From NCBI GenBank assembly GCA_045601045.1, contig JAZRZA010000007.1:11243-75242 (forward strand): 64,000 bases of DNA. The letters run 5' to 3'. The notes under the pieces were generated by a model. It saw only the letters and a program-made list of their open reading frames with translations, did not search any database and was not told where the DNA came from. Below are positions 42,566 through 50,888 of this stretch, in pieces; position 1 is the stretch's first letter; each line of letters starts with the position of its first letter. The translations under genes were made by a program, and so were the position numbers. Source of the stretch: UBA1181 sp045601045 (GTDB lineage Bacteria; Bacteroidota; Bacteroidia; Bacteroidales; Paludibacteraceae).

Positions 42566-43276
42566 ATGAATAGAAAAGACTTCAAAGAGGGATTACACGA
42601 TGGCCTGATGATTGGATTGGGTTACTTCGCCGTAGCTTTTTCCTTGGGATTCGTGGCTCGGAAGGCTGGACTTGCGCCTATTCAAGGCTTCATCGCTAGC
42701 TTCCTCAACCACGCATCAGCAGGAGAGAACGGGCTTTACACCTCCATTCTCGCACTCGCTTCTTACGCAGAGGTCGCGCTCATCACACTCATCGCCAACG
42801 CGCGCTACCTGTTGATGAGTTGTTCGCTCAGCCAACGATTCGACCCTAAAGCTCCATTCTTCCATAGATTACTGGTCGGATTCGGCGTCACGGACGAGTT
42901 TTTCGGTGTCTCCATCGCACGCCCAGGTACACTCTCACCCACCCACTTTTACAGCTGTGCGCTTTTAGCGATCCTCATGTGGAGCAGCGGCACCTTCTTT
43001 GGCATCTGGTTGGGCAACATGCTACCATCTAACGTGGTCAGCGCACTCTCCGTATCGCTCTACGGCATGTTCATCGCCATCATCATCCCACCTTGCAAGA
43101 AGGACAAAGTGGTGGCTTGCGCAGTGGCGGGCAGCTTCGCGCTGAGCTATCTCTGCACGCTGATTCCCCATGTCAATGAGTTGTCGAGCGGCACCCGCAC
43201 CATCATTCTAACCATTCTGATTGCGGCAGTGGCGGCGATCATCAAACCAGTAAAGGAGGAGAACCATGCAGCATAA
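42566..43276 (+). CDS. azlC: AzlC-family branched-chain amino acid exporter, large subunit
   Basis: An inner-membrane permease of about 236 residues and several helices that, with AzlD, exports branched-chain amino acids. Family features: FKEGLHDGLMIGLGYFAVAFSLGFVARKAGL, AEVALITLIANARYLLMSCSLSQRF, and GVTDEFFGVSIARPG. The start MNRKDFKEG at 42566 is set by the promoter box at 42543-42550. It overlaps azlD by 11 bases, implying translational coupling. Confidence 0.92.
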   Translation: MNRKDFKEGLHDGLMIGLGYFAVAFSLGFVARKAGLAPIQGFIASFLNHASAGENGLYTSILALASYAEVALITLIANARYLLMSCSLSQRFDPKAPFFHRLLVGFGVTDEFFGVSIARPGTLSPTHFYSCALLAILMWSSGTFFGIWLGNMLPSNVVSALSVSLYGMFIAIIIPPCKKDKVVACAVAGSFALSYLCTLIPHVNELSSGTRTIILTILIAAVAAIIKPVKEENHAA

Positions 43277-43574
43277 CACCTATATCTACATTTTCATAGC
43301 AGCTCTGGTCTCTTTCATCATCAGGGTACTACCACTCACACTGATACGCAAACCGATCAGCAACACCTTTGTCCGCTCGTTCCTCTATTATGTACCCTAT
43401 GTCACATTAGCGGTAATGACCTTCCCCGCCATCACCGAGGCGACACAATCTCCTCTTGCGGGATTAGCCGCATTAGTGGTCAGTATCATCGCCGCCCTAT
43501 ATGGAGCCGGACTCTTTCCTGTCGCCGTATTGAGTTGCCTTACGGTATTCATCATTGAATGGTTTGTAAAATAA
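43266..43574 (+). CDS. azlD: AzlD-family small subunit
   Basis: A 102-residue membrane protein with about four helices, the usual partner of AzlC. Typical N-terminus YIYIFIAALVSFIIRVLPLTLIRKPI and SFLYYVPYVTLAVMTFPAI. It overlaps the end of azlC, as in most azlCD pairs. No terminator is evident after it. Confidence 0.9.
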   Translation: MQHNTYIYIFIAALVSFIIRVLPLTLIRKPISNTFVRSFLYYVPYVTLAVMTFPAITEATQSPLAGLAALVVSIIAALYGAGLFPVAVLSCLTVFIIEWFVK

Positions 43575-43658
43575 ATCCATCTACTTAATTTTCAGTTTAT
43601 TAACAAATTATTCCATCATTTTTTCATGTCAAAAATCACCAAGTAGAGGATTTTATTC

Positions 43659-43666
43659 TATATTTG
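43659..43666 (+). promoter_or_regulatory. Promoter -7 box (TATATTTG) of the GH10-CE15 gene
   Basis: Exact TAnnTTTG match about 220 bases upstream of the chosen ATG, predicting a long 5' leader. No clear -33 element at the usual spacing. Confidence 0.45.
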
Positions 43667-43733
43667 CGATGCTAAAGTTTGGTTATAGATGAAAAACACT
43701 TAGATGGAACAAGCACTTTAGCGTAGAGGTATT

Positions 43734-43870
43734 CAGTTATTCAATAGTTGTCATAAAGTTATTCGATGATTGCCACCGTGTCCAGGGTGGAATGCGATTA
43801 TCCCATAAATTTACGGCTATTTACTATTGCGGATTTTTGATTATTACAGTTATTCAATAGTTATTCAATT
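43734..43870 (+). repeat. GTTATTC(A/G)AT repeats in the GH10-CE15 leader
   Basis: A 16-base sequence, CAGTTATTCAATAGTT, occurs exactly twice (43734-43749 and 43847-43862). Two shorter copies, GTTATTCGAT near 43758 and GTTATTCAAT at 43860, make four GTTATTCRAT units between the promoter box and the ATG. A small hairpin (CCACC/GGTGG) lies between them. They could bind a regulator of DNA or RNA. Confidence 0.6.
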
Positions 43871-43883
43871 TTATAGTTTTATT

Positions 43884-46800
43884 ATGGACAAAAAGTACCT
43901 AATGATCCCCATGGGATTATTCGCCGCATTGTGCACAGCGACCGCCGGTACCGTCATCGAAGAGGGCTTCGAGTCGGGTGCGGGAAGTTGGTCGGCGAGA
44001 GGAGGCGAGACGATCGCCGGATCCTCATCGGTAGCCCACACGGGCACCAAATCTCTCAAAGCTTCAAGCCGCGAAAATTATTGGAACGGACCTGCGTTGT
44101 CCTCCACGAAGTTCGTCGCAGGTGGCACCTACGATGTTGAATCCTATGTCTATTTCGACGGCAGCACCTACTCCACCTCTATCGGAGGGGGAAGCGTAGC
44201 TACAGGCGACATCGTCTCCCTTAAAGCCGCCTACGCCAACTATTTCAAGATCGGAACCTGTCTCTCCTCCATGGAGGTGGGCAAGTCGCAAGCGAAGCAG
44301 TTGGTTCAGACGCACTTCAACAGCGTAACGCCAGAGAATGAGTTGAAGCCAGACGCTATGTTGGACCAAAGCGCCAGCCAATCGAGGGGAAACAACGTCA
44401 ACCCACAAGTCCGTCTCGGACAGGGAGCCAAGACCATCCTTCAATACTGCAGCGACAACAACATTCCGCTCAGAGGCCACTGTTTCGTATGGCATAGCCA
44501 AACCCCATCTTGGTTCTTCAAGGAGAACTTCTCCAACAATGGAGCGGACGTCTCCAAGGAGGTGATGAACCAACGTATGGAAAACTACATTAAAAACACA
44601 ATCGAGGCGGTAACCAGCGCCTATCCTAAATTAAACATCTACGCTTGGGACGTGGTAAACGAGGCCTTCAAGGACCAAGGCGGCCTTCGTGACGGTGGCG
44701 ACAACAACTCCCAAAACGGAGCCTCCTATTGGGTGAAGATCTACAAGAGCGACGAGTTCATCCACAACGCATTCAAATACGCGAGAAAATATGCGCCTAA
44801 GACTTGTAAACTGTATTACAACGATTATAATGAGTACAACGACGGAAAGTTGGAGAGCATCGCTAAGATCGTGGAGTCATGCTTCAAAGAGGGCAATCTC
44901 GATGGCGTCGGCATGCAATCACACTTGGCGACCAACTATCCGGACAAGAACCGTTACAGAAACGCGGTGAAGCGTTTCGCTCAAATCGGTTGCGACATCC
45001 AAGTGACCGAGTTGGACGTCACCAACTCCAGCGAGAGCGCGCAAGCCTCCTACATCAAGGATCTCTTCGACATCTACAAAGAGTACAAAGACAATATCAG
45101 CGCTGTCGTTTTCTGGGGTACCCAAGATGGTATGAGCTGGAGATCCAGCCAAAACCCACTGATATTCAACAGCCAGTACAAACCTAAGCAAGCCTACTAC
45201 AAAATTGTGGATGGCATGAGTGTCTCTTCTGTTCCCGAGACACCTGCAGAGAGCGGTTCCGGTCTTAGTGAGTGTGGATTCGAACTATGTTTCCAATACA
45301 GCGACGGTGGCGAGACACAATACAAGACCATCGGTCAAGTGAGCGCTAAGAGCAAGACTTGGACAAAACTCAGCGGTAACATCACCATCCCTTCCACCGC
45401 CACCAACATCAAACTCTACGTCCAGACCAAGGATTCGGGCAGCGACGCTGATTTGATCGATTTCTACGTGGATGATGTGAAGTGCACTTCCGATGAGACA
45501 GTAGTTGAGAATCCGGGCGAAAAAGATCCAGGAGAACAGAACCCAGGCGTACACCAAGGCGGCGGTTCTGTCAATGAATCAGGCGTATATCCTATCAGCT
45601 ACAGCGTGGAGAACACTGGCGCCGATTGTGCGGATCCATCCTCTTTGAACAAGAACAACCTCAAGAGCTGCTCCACATTGCCAGATCCATTCGAATGGGC
45701 AGACGGCAGTGGACGTGTGACCAATTTCTGCGACTGGTCTTGTCGTCGTAACGAGATCAAACGTGAGATTGAATTCTGGGAGATCGGAGAGAAGCCTAAA
45801 TTCGACAAGTTGGAGGCTTCATACAATGGAGGCACATTGACCGTTAAAATCTACAACGGCAGCAATACCCTCACCTTGACCAGCAAAATCTCCGTTCCTT
45901 CCGGCAACGGACCTCACCCTATCGTCATCGGTATGGATGGCAACACTGGAAGTTTGAATTCAAGCTACTTCTCTAAATGCATCCAAGTGCCATTCACCCA
46001 CTCACAAATCGCGGAGTATAACAGTGGTTTCGGTGGCGGCGGAAGAAGCCAAAACGATCCATTCTACAAACTTTACCCTGGTACATTCAACACCAAGGCG
46101 GACTATTGCGCTTGGTCATGGGGTATCAGCCGTTTGATCGACGGTTTGGAAATCGTGAAGGATCAAATCAAAGCGGATCTTGGACACATCGCCGTGACAG
46201 GCTGTTCATACGCGGGAAAGATGGCCTTGTTCGCAGGAGCCTTCGACGAGCGTATCGCCTTGACCATCGCGCAAGAGTCTGGTGGTGGTGGTATCAATTC
46301 ATGGCGCGTGAGCGAGAAGATTGGTAGCTCGGTGGAGGGTATCTCCAACACCAACTACGATTGGTTCCTCACCAGCTTCAAGAACAACTTCAATGGCAAG
46401 ACCAGCCAAATCCCTTACGACCACCACGAGTTGATCGCTATGATCGCGCCACGTGCCTTCTTGGCATTCGGTAACCCAGACTATGAGTGGTTAGGCGACG
46501 AATCGGGCTACATCTCCTTGAAGGGAGCCGAAGAGGTTTGGAAAGCGATGGGTATCGAGGACCGCTTCGGTTATGTCATCGAAGGTGGACACTCCCACTG
46601 TCAAGCATCCAGCAAACAAAACAATGCGGCGCAAGCCTTTATCAAGAAGTTCTTGCATGGCGACAACTCTCAAAACACTACTATCCGCACCAGTACGGTG
46701 AATAAGGAGTACCAAAGTTGGTCTAAGGCATTCGCAGGTCACAAGATCATCAACAATGGTTGTGGATTGACAGCTGACCTCAACACGCAAGCGGAAGAGA

Positions 46801-47063
46801 GAGAGGGTTACGGTTTGGAGCAAAACGCGCCGAATCCATCCGTCAACGAGACCACAATCACCTACTCCATTGGAGATGACACGCAGGTTTCTATCGTGCT
46901 TTACAATGAGATGGGCGCAAAGGTGACAGAGATCGTTAACGCTCATTTGGAGGCGGGTACCTACTATACCAACGTCTCTACTGAGCAACTTCCAAGTGGT
47001 ATCTACCACTACGTCATGTCAGCCAATGGTTTCACCAGCAGCAAGAGTATGATCGTGAAATGA
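43884..47063 (+). CDS. Secreted xylanase-glucuronoyl esterase fusion (GH10-CE15), T9SS type A
   Basis: A 1059-residue multidomain enzyme; residue numbers count from the earlier in-frame ATG at 43827, 19 residues upstream. Start 43884 (MDKKYLMIPMGLFAALCTATA) gives the signal peptide. Residues 42-113 look like the first half of a CBM4/9-type module. Residues about 130-465 are GH10 with acid/base Glu279 (WDVVNEAF) and nucleophile Glu395 (QVTELDVTN). Residues about 482-553 look like the missing second half of the CBM. Residues about 585-950 are a CE15 glucuronoyl esterase with Ser794 (GCSYAGK), Glu817 (AQESGGGG) and His924 (GHSHCQ). A type A sorting domain ends the protein. Together it would cut xylan and its ester links to lignin. 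Confidence 0.93.
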   Translation: MDKKYLMIPMGLFAALCTATAGTVIEEGFESGAGSWSARGGETIAGSSSVAHTGTKSLKASSRENYWNGPALSSTKFVAGGTYDVESYVYFDGSTYSTSIGGGSVATGDIVSLKAAYANYFKIGTCLSSMEVGKSQAKQLVQTHFNSVTPENELKPDAMLDQSASQSRGNNVNPQVRLGQGAKTILQYCSDNNIPLRGHCFVWHSQTPSWFFKENFSNNGADVSKEVMNQRMENYIKNTIEAVTSAYPKLNIYAWDVVNEAFKDQGGLRDGGDNNSQNGASYWVKIYKSDEFIHNAFKYARKYAPKTCKLYYNDYNEYNDGKLESIAKIVESCFKEGNLDGVGMQSHLATNYPDKNRYRNAVKRFAQIGCDIQVTELDVTNSSESAQASYIKDLFDIYKEYKDNISAVVFWGTQDGMSWRSSQNPLIFNSQYKPKQAYYKIVDGMSVSSVPETPAESGSGLSECGFELCFQYSDGGETQYKTIGQVSAKSKTWTKLSGNITIPSTATNIKLYVQTKDSGSDADLIDFYVDDVKCTSDETVVENPGEKDPGEQNPGVHQGGGSVNESGVYPISYSVENTGADCADPSSLNKNNLKSCSTLPDPFEWADGSGRVTNFCDWSCRRNEIKREIEFWEIGEKPKFDKLEASYNGGTLTVKIYNGSNTLTLTSKISVPSGNGPHPIVIGMDGNTGSLNSSYFSKCIQVPFTHSQIAEYNSGFGGGGRSQNDPFYKLYPGTFNTKADYCAWSWGISRLIDGLEIVKDQIKADLGHIAVTGCSYAGKMALFAGAFDERIALTIAQESGGGGINSWRVSEKIGSSVEGISNTNYDWFLTSFKNNFNGKTSQIPYDHHELIAMIAPRAFLAFGNPDYEWLGDESGYISLKGAEEVWKAMGIEDRFGYVIEGGHSHCQASSKQNNAAQAFIKKFLHGDNSQNTTIRTSTVNKEYQSWSKAFAGHKIINNGCGLTADLNTQAEEREGYGLEQNAPNPSVNETTITYSIGDDTQVSIVLYNEMGAKVTEIVNAHLEAGTYYTNVSTEQLPSGIYHYVMSANGFTSSKSMIVK

Positions 47064-47127
47064 TGCATTTTGCGAAAAAGTACAACTCATTGCCGAATTA
47101 TTCCTATCTAAGAAATGCGATTAGGGA

Positions 47128-47135
47128 TATCTTTG
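47128..47135 (+). promoter_or_regulatory. Promoter-like -7 box (TATCTTTG) in the 47-kb gap
   Basis: Exact TAnnTTTG match 65 bases after the GH10-CE15 stop; no good -33 partner. Confidence 0.3.
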
Positions 47136-47141
47136 CAGTGT

Positions 47142-47352
47142 TATACCATTATTACACACACTATTTGAACACTTACTTACAGTAAAATGTCCCGATGACG
47201 GAATACCCTCCGAAAATTCGGGTAACTTATGATGGATAATCGGTTGCTTCGGCAATCCGATTTATCCACTCATAAAGAAGAAGCACAAATACATCATTAA
47301 ACATAATCTAAACAATAAAGGGACGTCTCTCACAAAGAAACGTCCCTTTATC
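47142..47352 (+). ncRNA. Structured intergenic element, possible small RNA
   Basis: Between the convergent GH10-CE15 and amidohydrolase genes lies a 310-base gap. It has a -7 box, a CCCGA/TCGGG hairpin (about 47192-47221), a long hairpin of about 14 pairs with two bulges and a TTCG loop (about 47233-47267), and a final terminator. A 23-codon frame (47229-47300) overlaps the long hairpin and is probably chance. It may be a small RNA, or simply the structured 3' end of the GH10-CE15 mRNA. Confidence 0.3.
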
Positions 47353-47359
47353 ACTTTTT
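47317..47359. terminator. Bidirectional terminator between convergent genes
   Basis: Ten-base perfect stem AAAGGGACGT/ACGTCCCTTT with a T-run on the plus side (ATCACTTTTT) and a T-rich tail on the minus side. Confidence 0.75.
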
Positions 47360-47373
47360 ATATTTAACTTAAA

Positions 47374-48630
47374 TCACATCCACTTTTTACAGCAAGCTTT
47401 CGCCTCCTCGATGATGCGACGCTCCTCCGCCATTTGCCTATCCTTCATAATGACCTTACCATCACATATCAAGGTATCAAACGCCTCGTTACTGGAGGCA
47501 TATACCCAATTGGATTTAAAGTTATAGCAAGGGACAAACCGTTCATTGTCCAAATCGACCAACAAGGCATCCGCCACTTTACCCACCTTGATTTCTCCTC
47601 CATTGATACCAAAGGCCTCCGCTCCATTCTTGGTGGCCCAATCCACCGCTACATCCACGGGCAACGTTTCAGGGCCATAGTTGCATTTAGCGATCATTGA
47701 GGCACACTTTGTCTCCTCTCGCATATCCAAGTTGTTGTTGGAAGAGCATCCATCCGTACCGATCGTCACACGACAACCCGACTCGATGGCAGGTTTCGAC
47801 CTGAAGTAACCTGAATACAATTTCATATTGGAAACTGGGTTGTGGGCAATCGTCACCCCTCTCTCTCTCAAGATGGCTAACTCCTCGTCATCTACATGAA
47901 CCACGTGAGCCGCAATGCAGTCAGGTCCCAAAATACCCAATTTATCCAGCCAGCGCACAGGCGACATGCCATGTTCCGCTATACAATCCTTAATCTCCTT
48001 CTCCGTTTCAGAGAGATGAAAATGGATCTTGGCGTTGCACTTACGTGCCGCCTCAGCAGCACGAATCCAGAGTTTTTCTCCTACCGTATAGACCGCATGA
48101 GGCGCGATGGACATCTGAATCCTAGGGTTCTTTCCACTCAAACGCTCCAATAAGTCAAACGATTGCTGGATGCGCTCCTCGCCAATCGCATCAGTCAAGG
48201 TGATACCCATGCAACCACGGATACCCATTCGGTCCAAGACCTTCCATGTCTCCTCTGTGTTCCAATACATGTCGTTAAAGAACACCGTGCCTGACTTCAC
48301 CATCTCCAAAATGGCCAATTCACTACCGATACGGACATCGTCCGGCGTCATCTTCGCCTCGAAAGGCCAGATGTGCTCGTTCAACCAGGTGAAGAGTTCC
48401 ATATCATCCGCATAACCGCGCAAAAGCGTCATGGCGGCATGCGTATGCATATTGTAAAAAGGAGGAACTATCGCCAAATTCTTATCTGTCTGAAAAATTT
48501 CATCACCAGCCTCTGGTTTGACATCTTTTCCAATAGCGGCGAAAAGGCCGTCAGCCATTCGCACATTCACATACTCCCCATCCAAGAGAAGATGTTCTAT
48601 GTATAATGAATTAGTTTTTCCCATAACCAT
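47374..48630 (-). CDS. Amidohydrolase, MTA/SAH deaminase-like
   Basis: A 418-residue metal-dependent hydrolase of the TrzN/MtaD branch, which deaminates 5'-methylthioadenosine, S-adenosylhomocysteine or related adenosines. Seen: FYNMHTHAAMTLLRGYADDMELFTWLNEHIWPFE (metal HxH, and the family's LRGxADD...L..IWP), MSIAPHAVYTVG, IHFHLSETEKE, AAHVVHVDDEELA and TIGTDGCSSNNNLDM (metal Asp). Substrate is not fixed by sequence alone; other adenosine derivatives are possible. The ATG at 48624 is an equally good start. A TATATTTG box lies at 48701-48708. It is a single gene convergent with GH10-CE15. Confidence 0.88.
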   Translation of the reverse strand: MVMGKTNSLYIEHLLLDGEYVNVRMADGLFAAIGKDVKPEAGDEIFQTDKNLAIVPPFYNMHTHAAMTLLRGYADDMELFTWLNEHIWPFEAKMTPDDVRIGSELAILEMVKSGTVFFNDMYWNTEETWKVLDRMGIRGCMGITLTDAIGEERIQQSFDLLERLSGKNPRIQMSIAPHAVYTVGEKLWIRAAEAARKCNAKIHFHLSETEKEIKDCIAEHGMSPVRWLDKLGILGPDCIAAHVVHVDDEELAILRERGVTIAHNPVSNMKLYSGYFRSKPAIESGCRVTIGTDGCSSNNNLDMREETKCASMIAKCNYGPETLPVDVAVDWATKNGAEAFGINGGEIKVGKVADALLVDLDNERFVPCYNFKSNWVYASSNEAFDTLICDGKVIMKDRQMAEERRIIEEAKACCKKWM

Positions 48631-48700
48631 CCCGTTTTATTGTTCATCCTCGCTCGCCCCTTCAATTCTTTCCACATGGACAGATAAAGAGGCGAATAAT

Positions 48701-48708
48701 CAAATATA
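48701..48708 (-). promoter_or_regulatory. Promoter -7 box (TATATTTG) of the amidohydrolase
   Basis: Exact TAnnTTTG match about 70 bases upstream of the ATG. Confidence 0.45.
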
Positions 48709-48762
48709 AAAAAATTATTGCAATTTCACCTTACAATTCTTAAAAATTCAACCGCATTTTCT

Positions 48763-48770
48763 TAACTTTG
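48763..48770 (+). promoter_or_regulatory. Promoter -7 box (TAACTTTG) of the DUF4139 gene
   Basis: Exact TAnnTTTG match about 65 bases upstream of the ATG at 48834; it overlaps the earlier in-frame ATG at 48768, which is therefore excluded. Confidence 0.5.
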
Positions 48771-48833
48771 CGATGTTTAGGTGGAGGTGACGGCAATCGT
48801 GCCTTCAAGGTTTCACATAATTTCTGCGGATTC

Positions 48834-50804
48834 ATGATGAAGAACAAAAAGACCATTAAGTTAATGCTATTTACACTTTTGGCATTACCATTTAACGCTT
48901 TTGCGATCGAAAAAGACTTACAAATGGAGATTGACCAAGTAACAGTCTTCCGTTCAGGCGCCGAGGTGGAACGTTCCACAAATGTAGCGCTTCCCGCGGG
49001 TGTCTCTGTATTGAGAATCACATCACTCTCCCCTTCCATCGATCCGAAGAGTCTATTGGTCAAAATTTCTAACGAGAACGTCGCGCTCATGTCTTTGACG
49101 CACGAACTTGATTTCGCCAACCAAAAGAAGGTTTTGGAGGAGACAACCCAGTTGTCCAAAGTGATCGACGCGCTCAAAGATTCCATCGCGCAAACCAACA
49201 GCCTTTTGGAAGTCTACGCCTCTGAAAAAGAGATGATGAAGTCCAACAAGAGCATCAAGGGCGTAGAGGGTATCACCGCAGACGAATTGGCAAAAATCAC
49301 CACCTTCTATCACAAAAAAATGACTGAAATCGAGAACGAACAAAATCGTTTGAAGAAGAAGAAGAAGGCGTTCTCCAACCAATACATCGATTTGACTCAA
49401 AAACAAATCGCCTTAAATCTTACCGCAAACGAATCTTCATTCACAGTGAAATTGGTGGTAAGAGCCGAGAAAGAGACCGAAGCCAAAATTGGTTTGGACT
49501 ATTATGTGACAGAGGCGGGATGGGACCCTATCTACGAGGCTCGCATCACAGACAACAAGCATCCAATGCAACTCATTTATGGAGCAAGTGTCAGACAAAA
49601 CGTACATGAGGATTGGAGTAACGTGCAAATCCGTATCTCTACGGAGGATCCTACCGAGGACAAATTGCAACCAAGCATCGCCAGCGACAAACTATATTTC
49701 GGCAACTCCACCAAATATGTGGAGAAGGCACAAATGAAGGTGAAACCTAAAACGACAACCATCAAGGGCATCATCTCCAACTTTATGCAGCCGCTTCCTT
49801 ACGTTTGCGTTGTGGCGAAAGGCACCAACCTTTATGCGATCTCCGACCAAAACGGATACTATGAGATCAATGTTCCAGAGAGATGCGAGATTGAATTCTC
49901 CCACCTAGGTTATATGACACAAACCATCAATGTGAACGACAAGACCGAAGGTGTCATCAACATCAACATGGCGGAGAATTTCGAGAAGAAACAAACTGAA
50001 TTCAAGGAGGCCGTTTCTCAAGACGAGGAGACTCGTCAGACAGAGACCAGCACAACCTTGTCTCAGATCATGTTGGGCAACAACTCAACCTCCACATTTG
50101 AATCCGGCAACTCACTATCGCACAAAAACATCAAGCCTACCCTTCTTTCCGAAGGAGAGATGGAGGCGGAAGAGATCGTGCCAGGTTGGGTGAATTTAGC
50201 ACCTTTCACCGTTACGGTTCCAAACAAGTACACCATTCCTTCCAACAACATTCCAACCATCATCCGCATGAAGGATTTGAAGATCGAGGCCAACTACGAA
50301 TATGTGGTTTTGCCTAAGTTGGAGAAGAAGGCTTACATCTCCGCCTTCATCCCAGAGTGGTCTAAATACAATTTGTTGGATGGTCCAGTTTACATCTTCT
50401 GGAATAATGAATTCAAGGGACAAAGTTACCTGACCACCGATGCGACGAAAGATTATGTGGAACTATCCGTCGGCGCGGACAAAGGAATCAACGTCAACAG
50501 GGAGATTATCCAATCCAGTTCGTCAAGACAAGTGATGATTTCAAGCAACAAGGCGATACGCTCTTGGCGAATCACATTGAACAACACCAAGAACGTTCCT
50601 GTTGAGGTGGCCGTCAAGGACCAATATCCCATCTCCAACGATGAGGATATCGAGGTAGAGTTGCTCCAAAGCCAAGGTGCATCGGTCGATAAGAACACTG
50701 GTATCATCACTTGGAAGGCAACGCTTCAACCCAACGAGACCAAGACATTCGATTTCACCTATAAAGTGAAATACCCTGTCGGCAAAACACTCTTTATTGA
50801 GTAA
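48834..50804 (+). CDS. DUF4139 (MuiA-like) secreted protein with embedded carboxypeptidase-regulatory-like domain
   Basis: About 656 residues with a signal peptide (MMKNKKTIKLMLFTLLALPFNAFA). The N-terminal part (QVTVFRSGAEVERSTNVALPAG...) matches DUF4140, followed by a coiled coil (VLEETTQLSKVIDALKDSIAQTN, KMTEIENEQNRLKKKKKAF) and then DUF4139 (GLDYYVTEAGWDPIYEARI, GASVRQNVHEDWSNVQIRISTEDPT, YVVLPKLEKKAYISAFIPEW). Into DUF4139 is set a domain of about 75 residues, KGIISNFMQPLPYVCVVAKGTN ... GYYEINVPERCEIEFSHLGYMTQTI, of the carboxypeptidase-regulatory type common at Bacteroidetes surfaces. Function of the family is not established. It has its own promoter and terminator. Confidence 0.88.
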   Translation: MMKNKKTIKLMLFTLLALPFNAFAIEKDLQMEIDQVTVFRSGAEVERSTNVALPAGVSVLRITSLSPSIDPKSLLVKISNENVALMSLTHELDFANQKKVLEETTQLSKVIDALKDSIAQTNSLLEVYASEKEMMKSNKSIKGVEGITADELAKITTFYHKKMTEIENEQNRLKKKKKAFSNQYIDLTQKQIALNLTANESSFTVKLVVRAEKETEAKIGLDYYVTEAGWDPIYEARITDNKHPMQLIYGASVRQNVHEDWSNVQIRISTEDPTEDKLQPSIASDKLYFGNSTKYVEKAQMKVKPKTTTIKGIISNFMQPLPYVCVVAKGTNLYAISDQNGYYEINVPERCEIEFSHLGYMTQTINVNDKTEGVININMAENFEKKQTEFKEAVSQDEETRQTETSTTLSQIMLGNNSTSTFESGNSLSHKNIKPTLLSEGEMEAEEIVPGWVNLAPFTVTVPNKYTIPSNNIPTIIRMKDLKIEANYEYVVLPKLEKKAYISAFIPEWSKYNLLDGPVYIFWNNEFKGQSYLTTDATKDYVELSVGADKGINVNREIIQSSSSRQVMISSNKAIRSWRITLNNTKNVPVEVAVKDQYPISNDEDIEVELLQSQGASVDKNTGIITWKATLQPNETKTFDFTYKVKYPVGKTLFIE

Positions 50805-50830
50805 TAGTAAACATTTGAAATCCATACAAT

Positions 50831-50866
50831 TGTAGAGGTTCGAGTTGTCGTGCCTCTACATTTTGG
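50831..50866 (+). terminator. Terminator of the DUF4139 gene
   Basis: Eight-base stem TGTAGAGG/CCTCTACA followed by TTTTGG. Confidence 0.65.
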
Positions 50867-50888
50867 TATATAATAATAATGCATCACA

